Part shown: in pieces, positions 9,446-19,041 of the stretch | Position numbering within the stretch: the stretch's first letter is position 1 | How the letters are laid out: the number at the start of each line of letters is the position of its first letter | Assembly (NCBI GenBank): GCA_002684605.1 | Contig: NYVM01000003.1 | Coordinates: 36,658 to 67,289 of the forward strand | Length of the DNA: 30,632 nt | Source of the DNA: Candidatus Pelagibacterales bacterium | Lineage (GTDB): Bacteria; Pseudomonadota; Alphaproteobacteria; TMED109 | Direction of reading: 5' to 3' | Translations under genes and position numbers: made by a program | The notes under the pieces: model-generated | The model's database searches: none | What the model saw: the letters and a program-made list of their open reading frames with translations, nothing else | What the model was told of the DNA's origin: nothing

Positions 9446-10357
9446 TTGCAGCAAGATTTAAAAAATATAAAGAGTGGTTGGATTATAGTAGACAAAGAAG
9501 TAGGAATGACTTCAGCATTGGTAGTTAATAAAATAAAAAGAGTTCTTAAAGTAAAAAAAGCTGGTCATGCAGGAACCTTAGACCCACTAGCTTCAGGTGT
9601 TTTACCAATAGCACTTGGAGAAGCAACAAAGACTATGAGCTTTGCAATGAATTCCAATAAATCTTACGAATTTGATATAAAATGGGGTGCTGCTACAGAT
9701 ACAGATGATTTAGAAGGAAAAATAGTAGAGAAAAGCAATATAAGGCCATTAAAGAATGATATAATTAATATTTTGCCAAAATTTACTGGTATAATTAAAC
9801 AGAAACCTCCAGCATATTCAGCGATTAAAATTAATGGTGTGAGATCATATAAGCTAGCAAGAAATTCTATTATTTCGGATATACCCGAAAGAGAAGTCTA
9901 TATTAAAAAAATCTCTTTAGTAAAATATATTAATAAAGACGTAGCTAGATTAAAAATAGAATGTGGAAAAGGAGTTTATGTTAGGTCTTTGGCTAGAGAT
10001 ATGGCTAGAGCTTTGAATACATATGGACATATAGTTTACTTAAAACGTTTAGCGGTAGGGTCTTTTTTTCATAAAGATGCGATTTTACTTGCAGATATTG
10101 CCAACCTAGTAGATAAAGCTACAATATCTAAGGCTATAAGGCCCATATCTTTTGTGCTGGACGACATCCCGGCAATCGATATTACTAGTGATAAGGCAAT
10201 TCTTATTTCTAGAGGCCAAAAAGTCTTTATAGAAGATTTAGTATTGGAAGAAGGGACTTATAATAAGGAAGCTTATATTACTAGTAATAACGCACCTGTA
10301 GCTCTTGCTAGAATAGAAGGTAAATATATTCATCCCTTTAGAGTTTTTAACAATTAA
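9446..10357 (+). CDS. truB: tRNA pseudouridine(55) synthase
   Basis: TruB makes pseudouridine 55 in the T loop of tRNAs. The catalytic motif HAGTLDPLASGVLPIALGEA is intact, with Asp46 as the expected nucleophile. Other family motifs include KSYEFDIKWGAATDTDD, KQKPPAYSAIKINGVRSYKLAR and GVYVRSLARDMARAL; the C-terminus resembles a short PUA-like region. Length is 303 aa. The start is TTG 9446, since no in-frame ATG lies before the conserved GWIIVDKEVGMTS. Upstream purine stretches (AGGG, GTGGA) are possible ribosome binding sites. The gene ends 16 bases before rpsO. Confidence 0.95.
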   Translation: MQQDLKNIKSGWIIVDKEVGMTSALVVNKIKRVLKVKKAGHAGTLDPLASGVLPIALGEATKTMSFAMNSNKSYEFDIKWGAATDTDDLEGKIVEKSNIRPLKNDIINILPKFTGIIKQKPPAYSAIKINGVRSYKLARNSIISDIPEREVYIKKISLVKYINKDVARLKIECGKGVYVRSLARDMARALNTYGHIVYLKRLAVGSFFHKDAILLADIANLVDKATISKAIRPISFVLDDIPAIDITSDKAILISRGQKVFIEDLVLEEGTYNKEAYITSNNAPVALARIEGKYIHPFRVFNN

Positions 10358-10373
10358 ATAATGGAGACTGTTG

Positions 10374-10643
10374 ATGTCGATAACAGCTGAGAGAAAACAA
10401 GAAGTAATTAAAGAATTTGCAAGAGAAGAAGGGGACACTGGTTCTCCTCAGGTACAGATTGCTATTTTAACTGAAAGAATAAACAACCTTACTGGTCATT
10501 TTAAGGACCATAAAAAAGATGTTCACTCACGAAGAGGTCTTTTAAAAATGGTAAATAGAAGAAGGCGTTTACTAGACTATTTAAAGGCTAAAGAAGAAGA
10601 ATCATATTTAAAAATAATTAAAGATTTAGGTTTAAGAAAATAA
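10374..10643 (+). CDS. rpsO: 30S ribosomal protein S15
   Basis: S15 binds 16S rRNA in the platform of the 30S subunit. The protein has the family signature [24 protein letters not shown], interrupted nowhere, and [20 protein letters not shown]. From ATG 10374 it has 89 residues, the same length as the E. coli protein. GGAG at 10363-10366 lies seven bases upstream of this ATG, so the adjacent in-frame TTG (10371) is not the start. The rpsO-pnp order is widely conserved. I see no strong hairpin or terminator in the 69-base gap to pnp. Confidence 0.97.
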   Translation: MSITAERKQEVIKEFAREEGDTGSPQVQIAILTERINNLTGHFKDHKKDVHSRRGLLKMVNRRRRLLDYLKAKEEESYLKIIKDLGLRK

Positions 10644-10712
10644 TAATATTTAAATAGTTAAGTTTTAATAGACTTGATGGTTTAAATCTAGAGGTAGAAA
10701 AAAGGAAATTAT

Positions 10713-12887
10713 ATGTTTGATATAAGTAGAGAAGAGATAGAATTTGGTGGAAAAAGATTAGTTTTAGAAACAGGAAAAATCGCACGTCAGGCAGCAGGAG
10801 CGGTAATGGTAACATATGGAGGTACACAAGTTTTATGTACTGTCGTTGCAGCAAAAAAAGTAACTCCAAACCAGGATTGGTTTCCTTTGTCTGTACATTA
10901 TCAAGAAAAAGCTTCAGCAGCAGGCAAAATACCTGGAGGCTTTTTTAAAAGAGAAGGCCGTCCAAGTGAGAAAGAAGTCTTAACTTCTAGATTAATAGAC
11001 AGACCTATAAGGCCATTATTTATGGAAGGTTTTATGAATGAGGTACAGGTTATATGTACAGTAGTGAGTCATGATTTAGAGAACGATCCTGATATTCCAT
11101 CTATAATTGGAACTGCCGCAGCATTAACTATATCTGGTGTTCCTTTTTTAGGGCCAATTGGAGGTGCTAGAGTTGCCTGGATTGATGATAAATATGTTTT
11201 AAACCCTACATATGAAGAGCTAGAAAATTCTGCATTAGATTTAGTAGTGGCTGGAACTAACAAGGGAGTTTTAATGGTTGAATCTGAAGCAAATGAGCTT
11301 TCAGAAGAAATTATGTTAGGAGCTGTAGATTACGGGCATAAAGAAATTAAATCTGTTATTAAAACAATAATAAGTTTAGCGGAACAAGCAGCTAAAGATC
11401 CTTGGGATTTTTCTCCTAAATCTATTGGAAAAGAAGAAGTAAAACATGTAGAAAAACACACTAAAACTGTTTTAAAGAAAGCTTATTCAGAAACAATAAA
11501 ACAAAAACGCCAAGATATGCTTAGCGAAATAAGAAATAAAGTAGTTGAAGAAGCAGCGGCATCTGAATTAGATTTAGGACAAGTAAACGCTCAATTAAAG
11601 AAAGCAGAAAAAGATTTAGTAAGAGGACAAGTTTTAAAAACAGGAAAACGTATAGATGGGAGAGTATTAAATAAAATACGACCTATTGTGTCAGAGGTAG
11701 GTATTTTAGAAAGAACTCATGGCTCTGCTTTATTTACTAGGGGTGAAACTCAAGCTCTAGTTTCTATGACATTAGGCGGTGGGAGAGATGAGCAAATATT
11801 AGACTCTCTTGAAGGAGATTCAAAAAGAAACTTTATGTTGCATTATAATTTTCCACCATATTCAGTCGGAGAAGCTGGAAGATTATTCACAGGTAGAAGA
11901 GAGACGGGGCATGGAATGTTAGCCTGGAGAGCTATACATCCTATGATGCCAGATCATGAAGACTTTCCTTATACAGTAAGAGTATTATCTGAAATTACTG
12001 AGTCTAATGGTTCGTCATCTATGGCAACTGTGTGTGGAGCGTCATTAGCATTAATGGATGCAGGTGTTCCTATAAAAAAACCAGTTGCAGGAATAGCAAT
12101 GGGTTTAATAAAAGAAGGTGATAAGTATGCAGTATTATCTGATATATTAGGAGATGAAGACCATCTTGGTGATATGGACTTTAAAGTAGCGGGTACAGAT
12201 GCTGGAATAACTTCTTTGCAAATGGATATTAAAATCACATCTATCACAAGATCAATTATGTCTGAAGCCTTAGATCAGGCAAAGGAGGGACGATTACATA
12301 TACTTTCAGAAATGGCGAAAGAAATCAAAGTTGCTCGAAAGGAAGTAAATGAATTTGCACCACGTTTAGAGAGGATGCAAGTCGCTGTAGATAAGATAAG
12401 AGAAGTAATTGGCCAAGGTGGAAAAGTTATAAAAGAAATATCTGCTAATTCAGAGGCTAAAATAGATATAGATGATACAGGATTAATATCAATATTTGCT
12501 AATAGTAAAGAATCAATAGAAAAAGCAAAAGCAGAAATTGAAAGTATAGTAGCTGAGCCAGAAGTAGGAGTTATATATGATGGTAAAGTAGTTAAAGTTA
12601 TGGACTTTGGCGCATTTGTTAATTTCATAGGAAAAAAAGATGGCTTAGTGCATATTAGCGCCATGGCTCCTGAAAGAGTAGAAAAAGTTACTGATATTTG
12701 TAATGAGGGAGATACTGTAAAGGTTAAAGTTATGGGCTTAGACGATAGAGGTAAGGTTAGACTATCAATGAAAGTTGTAAACCAAGAAACTGGAGAAGAT
12801 ATATCTGATCAATTCCCAGAACAGGAAAATGATCGTCCAAAAGGACCTCCTAGAGGAGGAAGAAGAAAATCTCCGCAAAGAAGATAA
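10713..12887 (+). CDS. pnp: Polyribonucleotide nucleotidyltransferase (PNPase)
   Basis: PNPase is a phosphorolytic 3'-5' exoribonuclease of the RNA degradosome. The 724-residue protein has two RNase PH domains with the helical linker between them. Conserved stretches include [27 protein letters not shown] and [11 protein letters not shown]...[17 protein letters not shown] domain (~555-615, [12 protein letters not shown]) and an S1 domain (~620-690, [15 protein letters not shown]) follow, then a basic Arg/Pro/Gly tail. ATG 10713 has AAGGA about nine bases upstream. It is the last gene of the conserved translation cluster; the flavoprotein after it starts 25 bases downstream and may be co-transcribed. 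Confidence 0.97.
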   Translation: MFDISREEIEFGGKRLVLETGKIARQAAGAVMVTYGGTQVLCTVVAAKKVTPNQDWFPLSVHYQEKASAAGKIPGGFFKREGRPSEKEVLTSRLIDRPIRPLFMEGFMNEVQVICTVVSHDLENDPDIPSIIGTAAALTISGVPFLGPIGGARVAWIDDKYVLNPTYEELENSALDLVVAGTNKGVLMVESEANELSEEIMLGAVDYGHKEIKSVIKTIISLAEQAAKDPWDFSPKSIGKEEVKHVEKHTKTVLKKAYSETIKQKRQDMLSEIRNKVVEEAAASELDLGQVNAQLKKAEKDLVRGQVLKTGKRIDGRVLNKIRPIVSEVGILERTHGSALFTRGETQALVSMTLGGGRDEQILDSLEGDSKRNFMLHYNFPPYSVGEAGRLFTGRRETGHGMLAWRAIHPMMPDHEDFPYTVRVLSEITESNGSSSMATVCGASLALMDAGVPIKKPVAGIAMGLIKEGDKYAVLSDILGDEDHLGDMDFKVAGTDAGITSLQMDIKITSITRSIMSEALDQAKEGRLHILSEMAKEIKVARKEVNEFAPRLERMQVAVDKIREVIGQGGKVIKEISANSEAKIDIDDTGLISIFANSKESIEKAKAEIESIVAEPEVGVIYDGKVVKVMDFGAFVNFIGKKDGLVHISAMAPERVEKVTDICNEGDTVKVKVMGLDDRGKVRLSMKVVNQETGEDISDQFPEQENDRPKGPPRGGRRKSPQRR

Positions 12888-12912
12888 TTAGATAAAGAAA
12901 GGAAAGTAAGAT

Positions 12913-14322
12913 TTGTTTCCTACTTTAAATTCACTCAGGATATCTGGAGCAGATGTTCTTCCTCTAATAGAGGGAGGAAAAGGATGCTGTGTAACTAATG
13001 GTAATACTTCCGGTGCTTGGGCGGAAGCTGGAGGTATAGGCACAATATCTGGAGTTAATCCTGATTCATATGATTCCAATGGTATAATAATACCACAAAC
13101 ATATTCTGGTAAGACTAGAATAGAACGCCACCAAGAGTTAATAAATTATGCAATTGAAGGAGGAGTTCAGCAAGCCAAGATAGCTCATGATATGAGAAAA
13201 GATAATGGAAGAATACATGTTAATATTTTATGGGAAATGGGCGGAGCTGAAACTGTTTTAAAAGGTATATTAGAAAAATCAAAAGGCTTAGTGCATGGAA
13301 TTACCTGTGGAGCAGGTATGCCCTATAAATTAGGTGATATATGTGCTAGTTTTGGCGTTTATTATTATCCTATTATATCCTCTGCAAGAGCATTTAAAAT
13401 ACTTTATAAAAGAGCTTATTCAAGAAGTGCAGAGTGGTTAGGTGGTGTAGTATATGAGGATCCATGGTTAGCAGGAGGACATAATGGGTTATCAAATCTT
13501 GAGGATCCAAAAGTTCCACAAGATCCTTATCCAAGGTGTGTAGAGCTAAGAAAAGCAATGAGATCTGTAGGCTTAGAGGAAACCCCAATAGTAATGGCAG
13601 GAGGAGTATGGCATTTGAAAGATTGGGTTAAATGGATTGATAATAAAGAATTGGGTCCTGTTGTATTTCAATTTGGCACAAGACCCCTTTTGACTAAGGA
13701 AAGCCCTATATCTCAAACTTGGAAAGATCGTTTATTAACTCTTGATAAAGATGATGTTCTGTTACATAGGTTTAGCCCAACTAATTTTTATTCATCCGCA
13801 GTAAAAAATTCATTTATTAAAGATTTAATAGAAAGAAAAAAAAGACAGTTAAAAACTTCTGTATCTAAAGTAGATGAAATGATAGAGCCTATAGCATTTG
13901 GAAAAAATAAAAATAAAATTTTATATTTTTCTAAAGAAGATGCAATTAAGGCATATGGTTGGTTAAATCAAGGCTATACTGAAATTTTAAAGACGCCTGA
14001 TGATACAGTAATTTTTGTTACAGAAAAAAATTCTTTAGAAATCAGAAAAGATCAAAAAGATTGCATGGGATGTTTGAGCCAATGTAAATTTTCTAATTGG
14101 TCAGATAATGAGGAAAATAAATATTCTACAGGTAAAAAAGTTGATCCAAGAAGTTTTTGTATACAAAAAACACTTCAAAATGTAGCTCATTTTGAAGACC
14201 CTGAGAATGAATTAATGTTTGCTGGACATAATGCCTGGAAATTTAAACAGGATCCATTTTATTCTAATGGGTTTGTGCCAACCGTAAAAGAATTAGTAAA
14301 TAGAATAGCTAGTGGAGAATAG
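12913..14322 (+). CDS. Nitronate monooxygenase-family FMN oxidoreductase with C-terminal cysteine cluster
   Basis: The first ~330 residues match the 2-nitropropane dioxygenase/nitronate monooxygenase TIM-barrel family (FMN, probably NAD(P)H): GGKGCCVTNGNTSGAWAEAG, GITCGAGMPYKLGDICASFG, EDPWLAGGHNGLSN, PIVMAGGVW and VFQFGTRPLLTKESP. A ~130-residue C-terminal extension carries four cysteines in CX2CX3CX24C spacing (C384, C387, C391, C416), suggestive of an iron-sulfur or zinc site. The start is TTG 12913, with AAGGAA at 12899-12904 about eight bases upstream. Substrate is unknown; many members of this family are not true nitronate monooxygenases. Its position directly after pnp may mean read-through expression. 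Confidence 0.8.
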   Translation: MFPTLNSLRISGADVLPLIEGGKGCCVTNGNTSGAWAEAGGIGTISGVNPDSYDSNGIIIPQTYSGKTRIERHQELINYAIEGGVQQAKIAHDMRKDNGRIHVNILWEMGGAETVLKGILEKSKGLVHGITCGAGMPYKLGDICASFGVYYYPIISSARAFKILYKRAYSRSAEWLGGVVYEDPWLAGGHNGLSNLEDPKVPQDPYPRCVELRKAMRSVGLEETPIVMAGGVWHLKDWVKWIDNKELGPVVFQFGTRPLLTKESPISQTWKDRLLTLDKDDVLLHRFSPTNFYSSAVKNSFIKDLIERKKRQLKTSVSKVDEMIEPIAFGKNKNKILYFSKEDAIKAYGWLNQGYTEILKTPDDTVIFVTEKNSLEIRKDQKDCMGCLSQCKFSNWSDNEENKYSTGKKVDPRSFCIQKTLQNVAHFEDPENELMFAGHNAWKFKQDPFYSNGFVPTVKELVNRIASGE

Positions 14323-14323
14323 T

Positions 14324-14352
14324 AGCACCTAAATATTTTACATTTAGGTGCT
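14324..14352. terminator. Hairpin between convergent genes
   Basis: A perfect 11-bp inverted repeat, AGCACCTAAAT (14324-14334) with ATTTAGGTGCT (14342-14352), has a 7-base loop. It begins one base after the flavoprotein stop codon and lies nine bases from the end of the convergent minus-strand gene. Neither side has a strong T tract, so it is a likely bidirectional terminator or 3'-end stabiliser rather than a textbook intrinsic terminator. Confidence 0.65.
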
Positions 14353-14360
14353 TAATAGAT

Positions 14361-14945
14361 TTATTTAAATATATAGAGAGTAACGGGACCAAATGTATGA
14401 TTCGGAGGTGCTAATCTTCCTGGTAATTTATTAAGAGCTACACCGTCATCATCCATACCTACTTCATATTGTACCCAATTTTTATTTTGAAATTCAGAAG
14501 GTAAGTTTTTTGCAGTTTCACTATATTGTACTTTCACTTTAAAACGTAATTGATTCATACTTTTAGGGTCAGCAGGAGTTTTAATACAAGCAGGGCCTTT
14601 ACCTGCAAACTTTGCTCCACCTTCGGTTACACACCATTCAGGTTGAGGGCTTGCTTTAGAAGTTCTTTTTAATTTAAAAATAGTTGATTCTCCCCCATGA
14701 ATTTTACTACTTTCATCAATCTCTAGAACTGCCCAGTATTCTTTATCAACCCACGCAGATTCAGTACTCTCCGGTATACCTCCTTGCATATAGAATATAT
14801 AGCTTGGAAATAGTCCTGCAAAATAGAGACGTGCTGTGTCTGATTTAATAGTGATAACTTCTTGAGAATTAGCAACTTTATGATTAATTCCCAAAATTAT
14901 AAATATGGTCAATATTAATATGCTTAAATTTTTTAAATATTTCAT
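14361..14945 (-). CDS. Secreted protein of unknown function
   Basis: I do not recognise this 194-residue protein. The N-terminus is a Sec signal peptide (two Lys, then a ~17-residue hydrophobic core, probable cleavage near ANS-QE). The mature part has two cysteines, in EWCVTEGG and GPACIKTP, that could form a disulfide. It looks beta-rich and ends in FGPVTLYIFK. AGGAAAA lies just upstream of the ATG on the minus strand. It lies downstream of the amidohydrolase in the same direction, but a strong terminator sits between them with only ~20 bases to the start codon. Expression probably depends on read-through. Confidence 0.75.
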   Translation of the reverse strand: MKYLKNLSILILTIFIILGINHKVANSQEVITIKSDTARLYFAGLFPSYIFYMQGGIPESTESAWVDKEYWAVLEIDESSKIHGGESTIFKLKRTSKASPQPEWCVTEGGAKFAGKGPACIKTPADPKSMNQLRFKVKVQYSETAKNLPSEFQNKNWVQYEVGMDDDGVALNKLPGRLAPPNHTFGPVTLYIFK

Positions 14946-14966
14946 AAATTTTTCCTATTTTTTAAT

Positions 14967-14999
14967 AAAAAAACCCCGCCCCCTTAGGGACGGGGTTTT
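14967..14999 (-). terminator. Strong intrinsic terminator of the amidohydrolase gene
   Basis: On the minus strand the arms at 14987-14999 and 14970-14982 form a GC-rich stem with a 4-base loop, followed by seven T's (complement of A's at 14967-14973). The one non-Watson-Crick position (14979/14990) is C.A in plus-strand RNA but a G.U pair in minus-strand RNA. This indicates that the minus strand is the functional one, as expected for a terminator of the gene at 15029-16561. Confidence 0.9.
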
Positions 15000-15028
15000 C
15001 TATTTATTTCAAACCAAATAAAATTCTA

Positions 15029-16561
15029 TTATGCTGTTCTTACTAAGCCATAACGTTTATTTGATGGTTTTCCACCTTCTTCTTTAAATCTTTCAGCAAG
15101 CTGTCCAATTTTATCTTCTGAGAATGAAGGCATATCTGGTAGGTTTTTAGCTTCATTTAAACCTAACTCATATATACGTGCAGAATTTAATCCAAAAATA
15201 GCTTGTTTAGTAAGACTATTTTCTCCTCCAAGAGCAGGAAGATCATATTTTTTCTGCATATCTTCAGGAACTTCAAGTCGTCTCATGGCTTCAATTTGCC
15301 ATTGTGGTGAACCATACCATACAGTATCTGTTCCCCAAACTACGTGATCAGCTCCCATTCCTTTTACAAGAGTAGAGATAAAAGCAGCACAGAAACGAGG
15401 ATGTGCAACAGCAGAGTTAGCAAAAGTAGAGCCAATTTCTGCATATACATTAGACACACCATATTTTTCAGGTATAGCTGCTAAATCTGAAGACCACTTA
15501 ATGTATCCACCACTTTCTTCAAATTCATTCCATGCTTGATCCGGCAATTCAAGGAATGGACGTAAAGCGGAGTGATAAATTACAAAGTTCATTTCAGGCC
15601 AGTCTTGTGCAGCTTTTGGAACATCATCAACTGTAGCATATTGCCATACACCTTTAAAGGAAGTTTCGTAATCTGGTGGTAATAAACCTTTATGAATACA
15701 AATAGTAGGTTTTGGTCCTCCATTACGATAAGCTTTTACTGCTTTTTCATAAAAAGGATACATAAGCTTTTCATCATCTAAACGCCATGGGTATTTAGAT
15801 GGTGATAAAGGATCACCAATTGTATAAGATTTCCATGAATCAGGTTTTAGAACTTCTATAGCTCTATCAACTTCATCCATCCACCCATCTTGGCCTGGAG
15901 TAATAACCGTATGTCCCAGCATACGCTGAGATCCAGCAAAATCATTTATCATATCTCTTGCCGCAACTATTTGGTCATTATGCAACAGCCACCATGTTGG
16001 ATCGTCAAAAGGTGCACCAGATAGTAGAGACATTTTTGTATCTGATCTATACCAAAGTTCAGCTATATAATTTTCAAATTTATATCTAGTTAAGGACAAT
16101 CCTTCTTCTTTAAGTTTTGGGTTCCAATGCTCTGCAGCAAATTCACCAAGCCCTAAAATAGCTTCATGTGGAAAGTCGTCGCGAAGAAAATGAGTTTGGT
16201 CATCAAAAATAAATTGACCTTCGACACGTGCAGTTCTTTCTAACATCATTTCAGGGTCACGAGCTTCTGCTTCGCTAACTTGAAAAACTCCCCCTCCATA
16301 GATAGTGTTCATAGCTAAAAATGCTGTAGCCATTCCACAACTAGTTTGTAGATATTGTCTTCTAGACATATTAAGATGTTTAGCGTTTTTATCTCCCATT
16401 TCCACTATCAAATCTTCGACTTTCTTTTGAACATTTGATTGTGATGGCGGAAGATATTCGCCGTTAGATACTATTTGTGTTGGAATCGGTAAATCTAAAT
16501 TTAATTTTTCCGCACCATCCACTAAAGCGAGCTCACGCTCGCTAAGCCATGTTCCGCCCAT
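15029..16561 (-). CDS. Amidohydrolase-family (COG2159-like) protein with internal Tat motif
   Basis: The 510-residue protein resembles metal-dependent TIM-barrel hydrolases of the amidohydrolase_2 type. Visible landmarks are FDDQTHFL (a reduced HxH motif, H124), ICIHKGLLPP, VIYHSALRPF and VVWGTDTVWYG, with the conserved Asp. A twin-arginine motif, SRRQYLQ (R67-R68), precedes a hydrophobic stretch and AEA, but only after a 65-residue N-terminal extension. The start is nevertheless well supported: GGGAGGAAAC (complement of 16565-16574) lies just upstream of the ATG. I recall this extension in homologues, so it seems a family trait. Probable export by Tat; substrate unknown. It is divergent from the NosR-like gene with a ~150-base shared upstream region. 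Confidence 0.8.
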   Translation of the reverse strand: MGGTWLSERELALVDGAEKLNLDLPIPTQIVSNGEYLPPSQSNVQKKVEDLIVEMGDKNAKHLNMSRRQYLQTSCGMATAFLAMNTIYGGGVFQVSEAEARDPEMMLERTARVEGQFIFDDQTHFLRDDFPHEAILGLGEFAAEHWNPKLKEEGLSLTRYKFENYIAELWYRSDTKMSLLSGAPFDDPTWWLLHNDQIVAARDMINDFAGSQRMLGHTVITPGQDGWMDEVDRAIEVLKPDSWKSYTIGDPLSPSKYPWRLDDEKLMYPFYEKAVKAYRNGGPKPTICIHKGLLPPDYETSFKGVWQYATVDDVPKAAQDWPEMNFVIYHSALRPFLELPDQAWNEFEESGGYIKWSSDLAAIPEKYGVSNVYAEIGSTFANSAVAHPRFCAAFISTLVKGMGADHVVWGTDTVWYGSPQWQIEAMRRLEVPEDMQKKYDLPALGGENSLTKQAIFGLNSARIYELGLNEAKNLPDMPSFSEDKIGQLAERFKEEGGKPSNKRYGLVRTA

Positions 16562-16699
16562 TATGTTTCCTCCCAGTTAAATAAAACGTAATTAATCTAA
16601 TCACTAAAAAATATAATTAGCAAACCATTTTTTTAAAAAGTAATTAATTGTTGGCAATTTTATAATTTATAAATTAAGTATTTAGTGGTGTATTGTTCT
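16562..16699. promoter_or_regulatory. Divergent intergenic region of the amidohydrolase and NosR-like genes
   Basis: This AT-rich stretch must hold promoters for both directions. A small dyad, AATTG TTGG CAATT (16646-16659), is followed directly by TATAAT (16661-16666). I see no -35 element at good distance from that hexamer and no FNR- or NNR-type palindrome, although NosR genes are often under such control. Confidence 0.3.
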
Positions 16700-16707
16700 G
16701 GGGGGAA
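16700..16707 (+). promoter_or_regulatory. Shine-Dalgarno GGGGGGAA deciding the NosR-like start
   Basis: A run of six G's is rare in this genome. It lies five bases before TTG 16712, and translation from that TTG gives a clean signal peptide. Starts at GTG 16685 or 16688 would put the G run inside the coding sequence and add nine unconvincing residues. The G run is also complementary to the C-rich loops of the two hairpins at 24330-24411 and 30222-30286. Confidence 0.7.
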
Positions 16708-16711
16708 GCAA

Positions 16712-19039
16712 TTGTCTATAAATTATTATATTAAAATTCTATTTTCATTATTATTCTTCTTAATTACTTTTTCTATTTATGCACAGGATTCCATAGAATC
16801 AGAAAAAAGTTTAAATTCTGAATATGCAGATAAAATGAGAAACCCAGATTATAAATATAATAAATTAGAAAATAAAAATGAAAGTTTAACTACAAAATAC
16901 CTTAATAGTTTAAGGGCAGGAAAATGGGGAGCTTCGGACCCTGATTGGGTAAACTTAGACTTAGCAAAAACTTTTTTTCCTAAGGCTAATAAAATTGGAA
17001 GACTAGAAGGAGATATTCCATCTGCATCAGTAATGTCAGATGGAAAAATTTTAGGTTATTTATTCCTTACTAAGGACATAACAAGTTCTAAAGGATATTC
17101 TTCTCAAACTTTTGATATAGTTGTTGGTTTGAGGTTAGATGGAATATTAGCAGGGGCGACTATTATTGATCATTTGGAGCCAATAATAGGTATGTATACC
17201 CCTGATGGAGAACTAGTTTTACCCTTATTTACTGCACAATATAAAGGGCTAGATATTAGATTACCGATCAAGGTAAATTTATTAAAAACTGAAGGCCCTG
17301 GTTCTATAGATGGAATATCATCAGCAACAGTTAGTGCTGTTCTATTCAATGGAGCTATTTTAAGAGCTGCAAGAAATTTAGCTTTATATAAAGGAATGCG
17401 GTTAAGCGATGAGCCGGTAGTAGATATATTTAGGTTTAAAAACACAGCTTTTAAAACTTTAATTGAAGATGGATCAGTAGCAAGACTAACTATTACTTTA
17501 GATGACCTTAGAAGTTTAGGAATGGACAACCCGAAAATATCAAATAGGGCGGGTGTAAATGATATTTATAGAAATAAAGCTGTTTTTGCAGGAGACATGC
17601 CGGTAGCTGCAAATCAGAAAGAGGTTAAGAAAGGCTACATTGATACAGATAGAAATTTAGTAATAGATTTATATGTTGCACCAGTAGTAACGCCGACCAT
17701 AGGTAGAAATTTATTGGGTGATAAATGGTATGATATATTCATAGCTGGCAGAGACCCTAAAGAAATGACAATAGTTATTTCTACTTTAGGTAGATACCCA
17801 ATAGATGGAGAGCCTCATATAGCATCTGGGCCATTTAAGCGAATTGCGGTTATTCAAGGAGATATAAAGTACCAATTAACAAAAGAGAATTTTAGAAATT
17901 TAGGTTTTTTACATGGTGAAGATAAGCCTTTTTTTGCAGAAGCAGGGATATATAGGATTCCATCAGATATTAATATTGATCCAGTAAAACCATGGAAATT
18001 TGAGTTATTATTAGAAAGCAATACAGAGGGAAATGATAAGTTATTTTATATAGATTATAAATTAAATTCTAAATATATTATACAGCCAGATGGTTTAGAA
18101 GTCTTAGCTAATAATAATGAACCAATTTGGTATGGTGCTTGGGCAAGCCAAAGGCTTAATTTAAGTTTGCTAATAATTACGTTCAGCATTCTATCATTAG
18201 CATTATGGAAAATGGAAAAACTTGTGCAGTATAATTATATATGGAAACCTTTCAGGTACTTATTTCTAGGATGGACACTGATATGGTTAGGGTTTTATGC
18301 TGGCGGTCAGGTAACTATAATTAGTATTTTAACGTGGGTAACAGCTCCTCTACATAATCCATCTTGGGATGTTCTTTTATCAGACCCAATCCTAGTTTCT
18401 TTAATGATATTTGTTATTATTAGTTTTGTAATATGGGGAAGAGGAGTTTTTTGTGGTTGGTTATGTCCATTCGGAGCAATGCAAGAGTTAACTTCTAAAT
18501 TAGCGCAAAAATTAAAAGTTACACAAATTAAAATTTCTAATAAGTGGCATTTACGTTTGTGGCCAATCAAGTATTTTTTATTAGCGGGTTTAGTCGGGAC
18601 AAGTTTTTATTCTATGGCCAGCTTAAATATTGCTGCAGAAATGGAACCATTTAAAACTGCAATTTCTATGAAATTTATTAGAGAGTGGTACTTTGTTTTC
18701 TATGCCTTATTACTATTAACTATAGGACTATTTATTGAGCGATTCTTTTGTAGGTTTTTATGCCCATTAGGTGCATTTATGGCTATAGGTGGAAAATTAC
18801 GAATATTTAAATCTTTGAAAAGAAGAGAAGAGTGTGGAAGTCCTTGTCAATTATGTTCACATAATTGTCCTATTAATGCGATTAAGCCTACAGGTGAAAT
18901 TATAATGGATGAATGTTTTTACTGTCTAGACTGCCAAGCTTTATATAGTGACGAGCATAAATGTCCTCCTTTAGTAAAAATAAGAAAAAGAAAAAATAAG
19001 GCTATTAAACCAATATTAACTCCAAATATTGCAGAATAA
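16712..19039 (+). CDS. NosR/NirI-like membrane flavoprotein with polyferredoxin domain
   Basis: The 775-residue protein (from TTG 16712) has a signal peptide with likely cleavage at SIYA-QD. A periplasmic FMN-binding domain follows; DGISSATVSAV contains the Thr (T206) expected to carry covalent FMN. After a long periplasmic part come about five membrane helices (~480-690), two CX3CP motifs (CGWLCP ~580, CRFLCP ~680) and a C-terminal two-cluster 4Fe-4S ferredoxin-like region (CGSPCQLCSHNCP and CFYCLDC, ~705-745). This is the architecture of NosR, which feeds electrons to N2O reductase. No nosZ, nosDFYL or apbE is in the window, so it may serve another periplasmic redox system. Confidence 0.85.
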   Translation: MSINYYIKILFSLLFFLITFSIYAQDSIESEKSLNSEYADKMRNPDYKYNKLENKNESLTTKYLNSLRAGKWGASDPDWVNLDLAKTFFPKANKIGRLEGDIPSASVMSDGKILGYLFLTKDITSSKGYSSQTFDIVVGLRLDGILAGATIIDHLEPIIGMYTPDGELVLPLFTAQYKGLDIRLPIKVNLLKTEGPGSIDGISSATVSAVLFNGAILRAARNLALYKGMRLSDEPVVDIFRFKNTAFKTLIEDGSVARLTITLDDLRSLGMDNPKISNRAGVNDIYRNKAVFAGDMPVAANQKEVKKGYIDTDRNLVIDLYVAPVVTPTIGRNLLGDKWYDIFIAGRDPKEMTIVISTLGRYPIDGEPHIASGPFKRIAVIQGDIKYQLTKENFRNLGFLHGEDKPFFAEAGIYRIPSDINIDPVKPWKFELLLESNTEGNDKLFYIDYKLNSKYIIQPDGLEVLANNNEPIWYGAWASQRLNLSLLIITFSILSLALWKMEKLVQYNYIWKPFRYLFLGWTLIWLGFYAGGQVTIISILTWVTAPLHNPSWDVLLSDPILVSLMIFVIISFVIWGRGVFCGWLCPFGAMQELTSKLAQKLKVTQIKISNKWHLRLWPIKYFLLAGLVGTSFYSMASLNIAAEMEPFKTAISMKFIREWYFVFYALLLLTIGLFIERFFCRFLCPLGAFMAIGGKLRIFKSLKRREECGSPCQLCSHNCPINAIKPTGEIIMDECFYCLDCQALYSDEHKCPPLVKIRKRKNKAIKPILTPNIAE

Positions 19040-19041
19040 AT

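Noticed and set aside
10644..10712. RNase III-type or terminator hairpin between rpsO and pnp, as in E. coli
   Set aside because: Only very short, AT-only pairings are visible in these 69 bases.
16685..16711. GTG 16685/16688 as start of the NosR-like gene
   Set aside because: The G6 Shine-Dalgarno would be inside the coding sequence, and the signal peptide begins naturally at TTG 16712.
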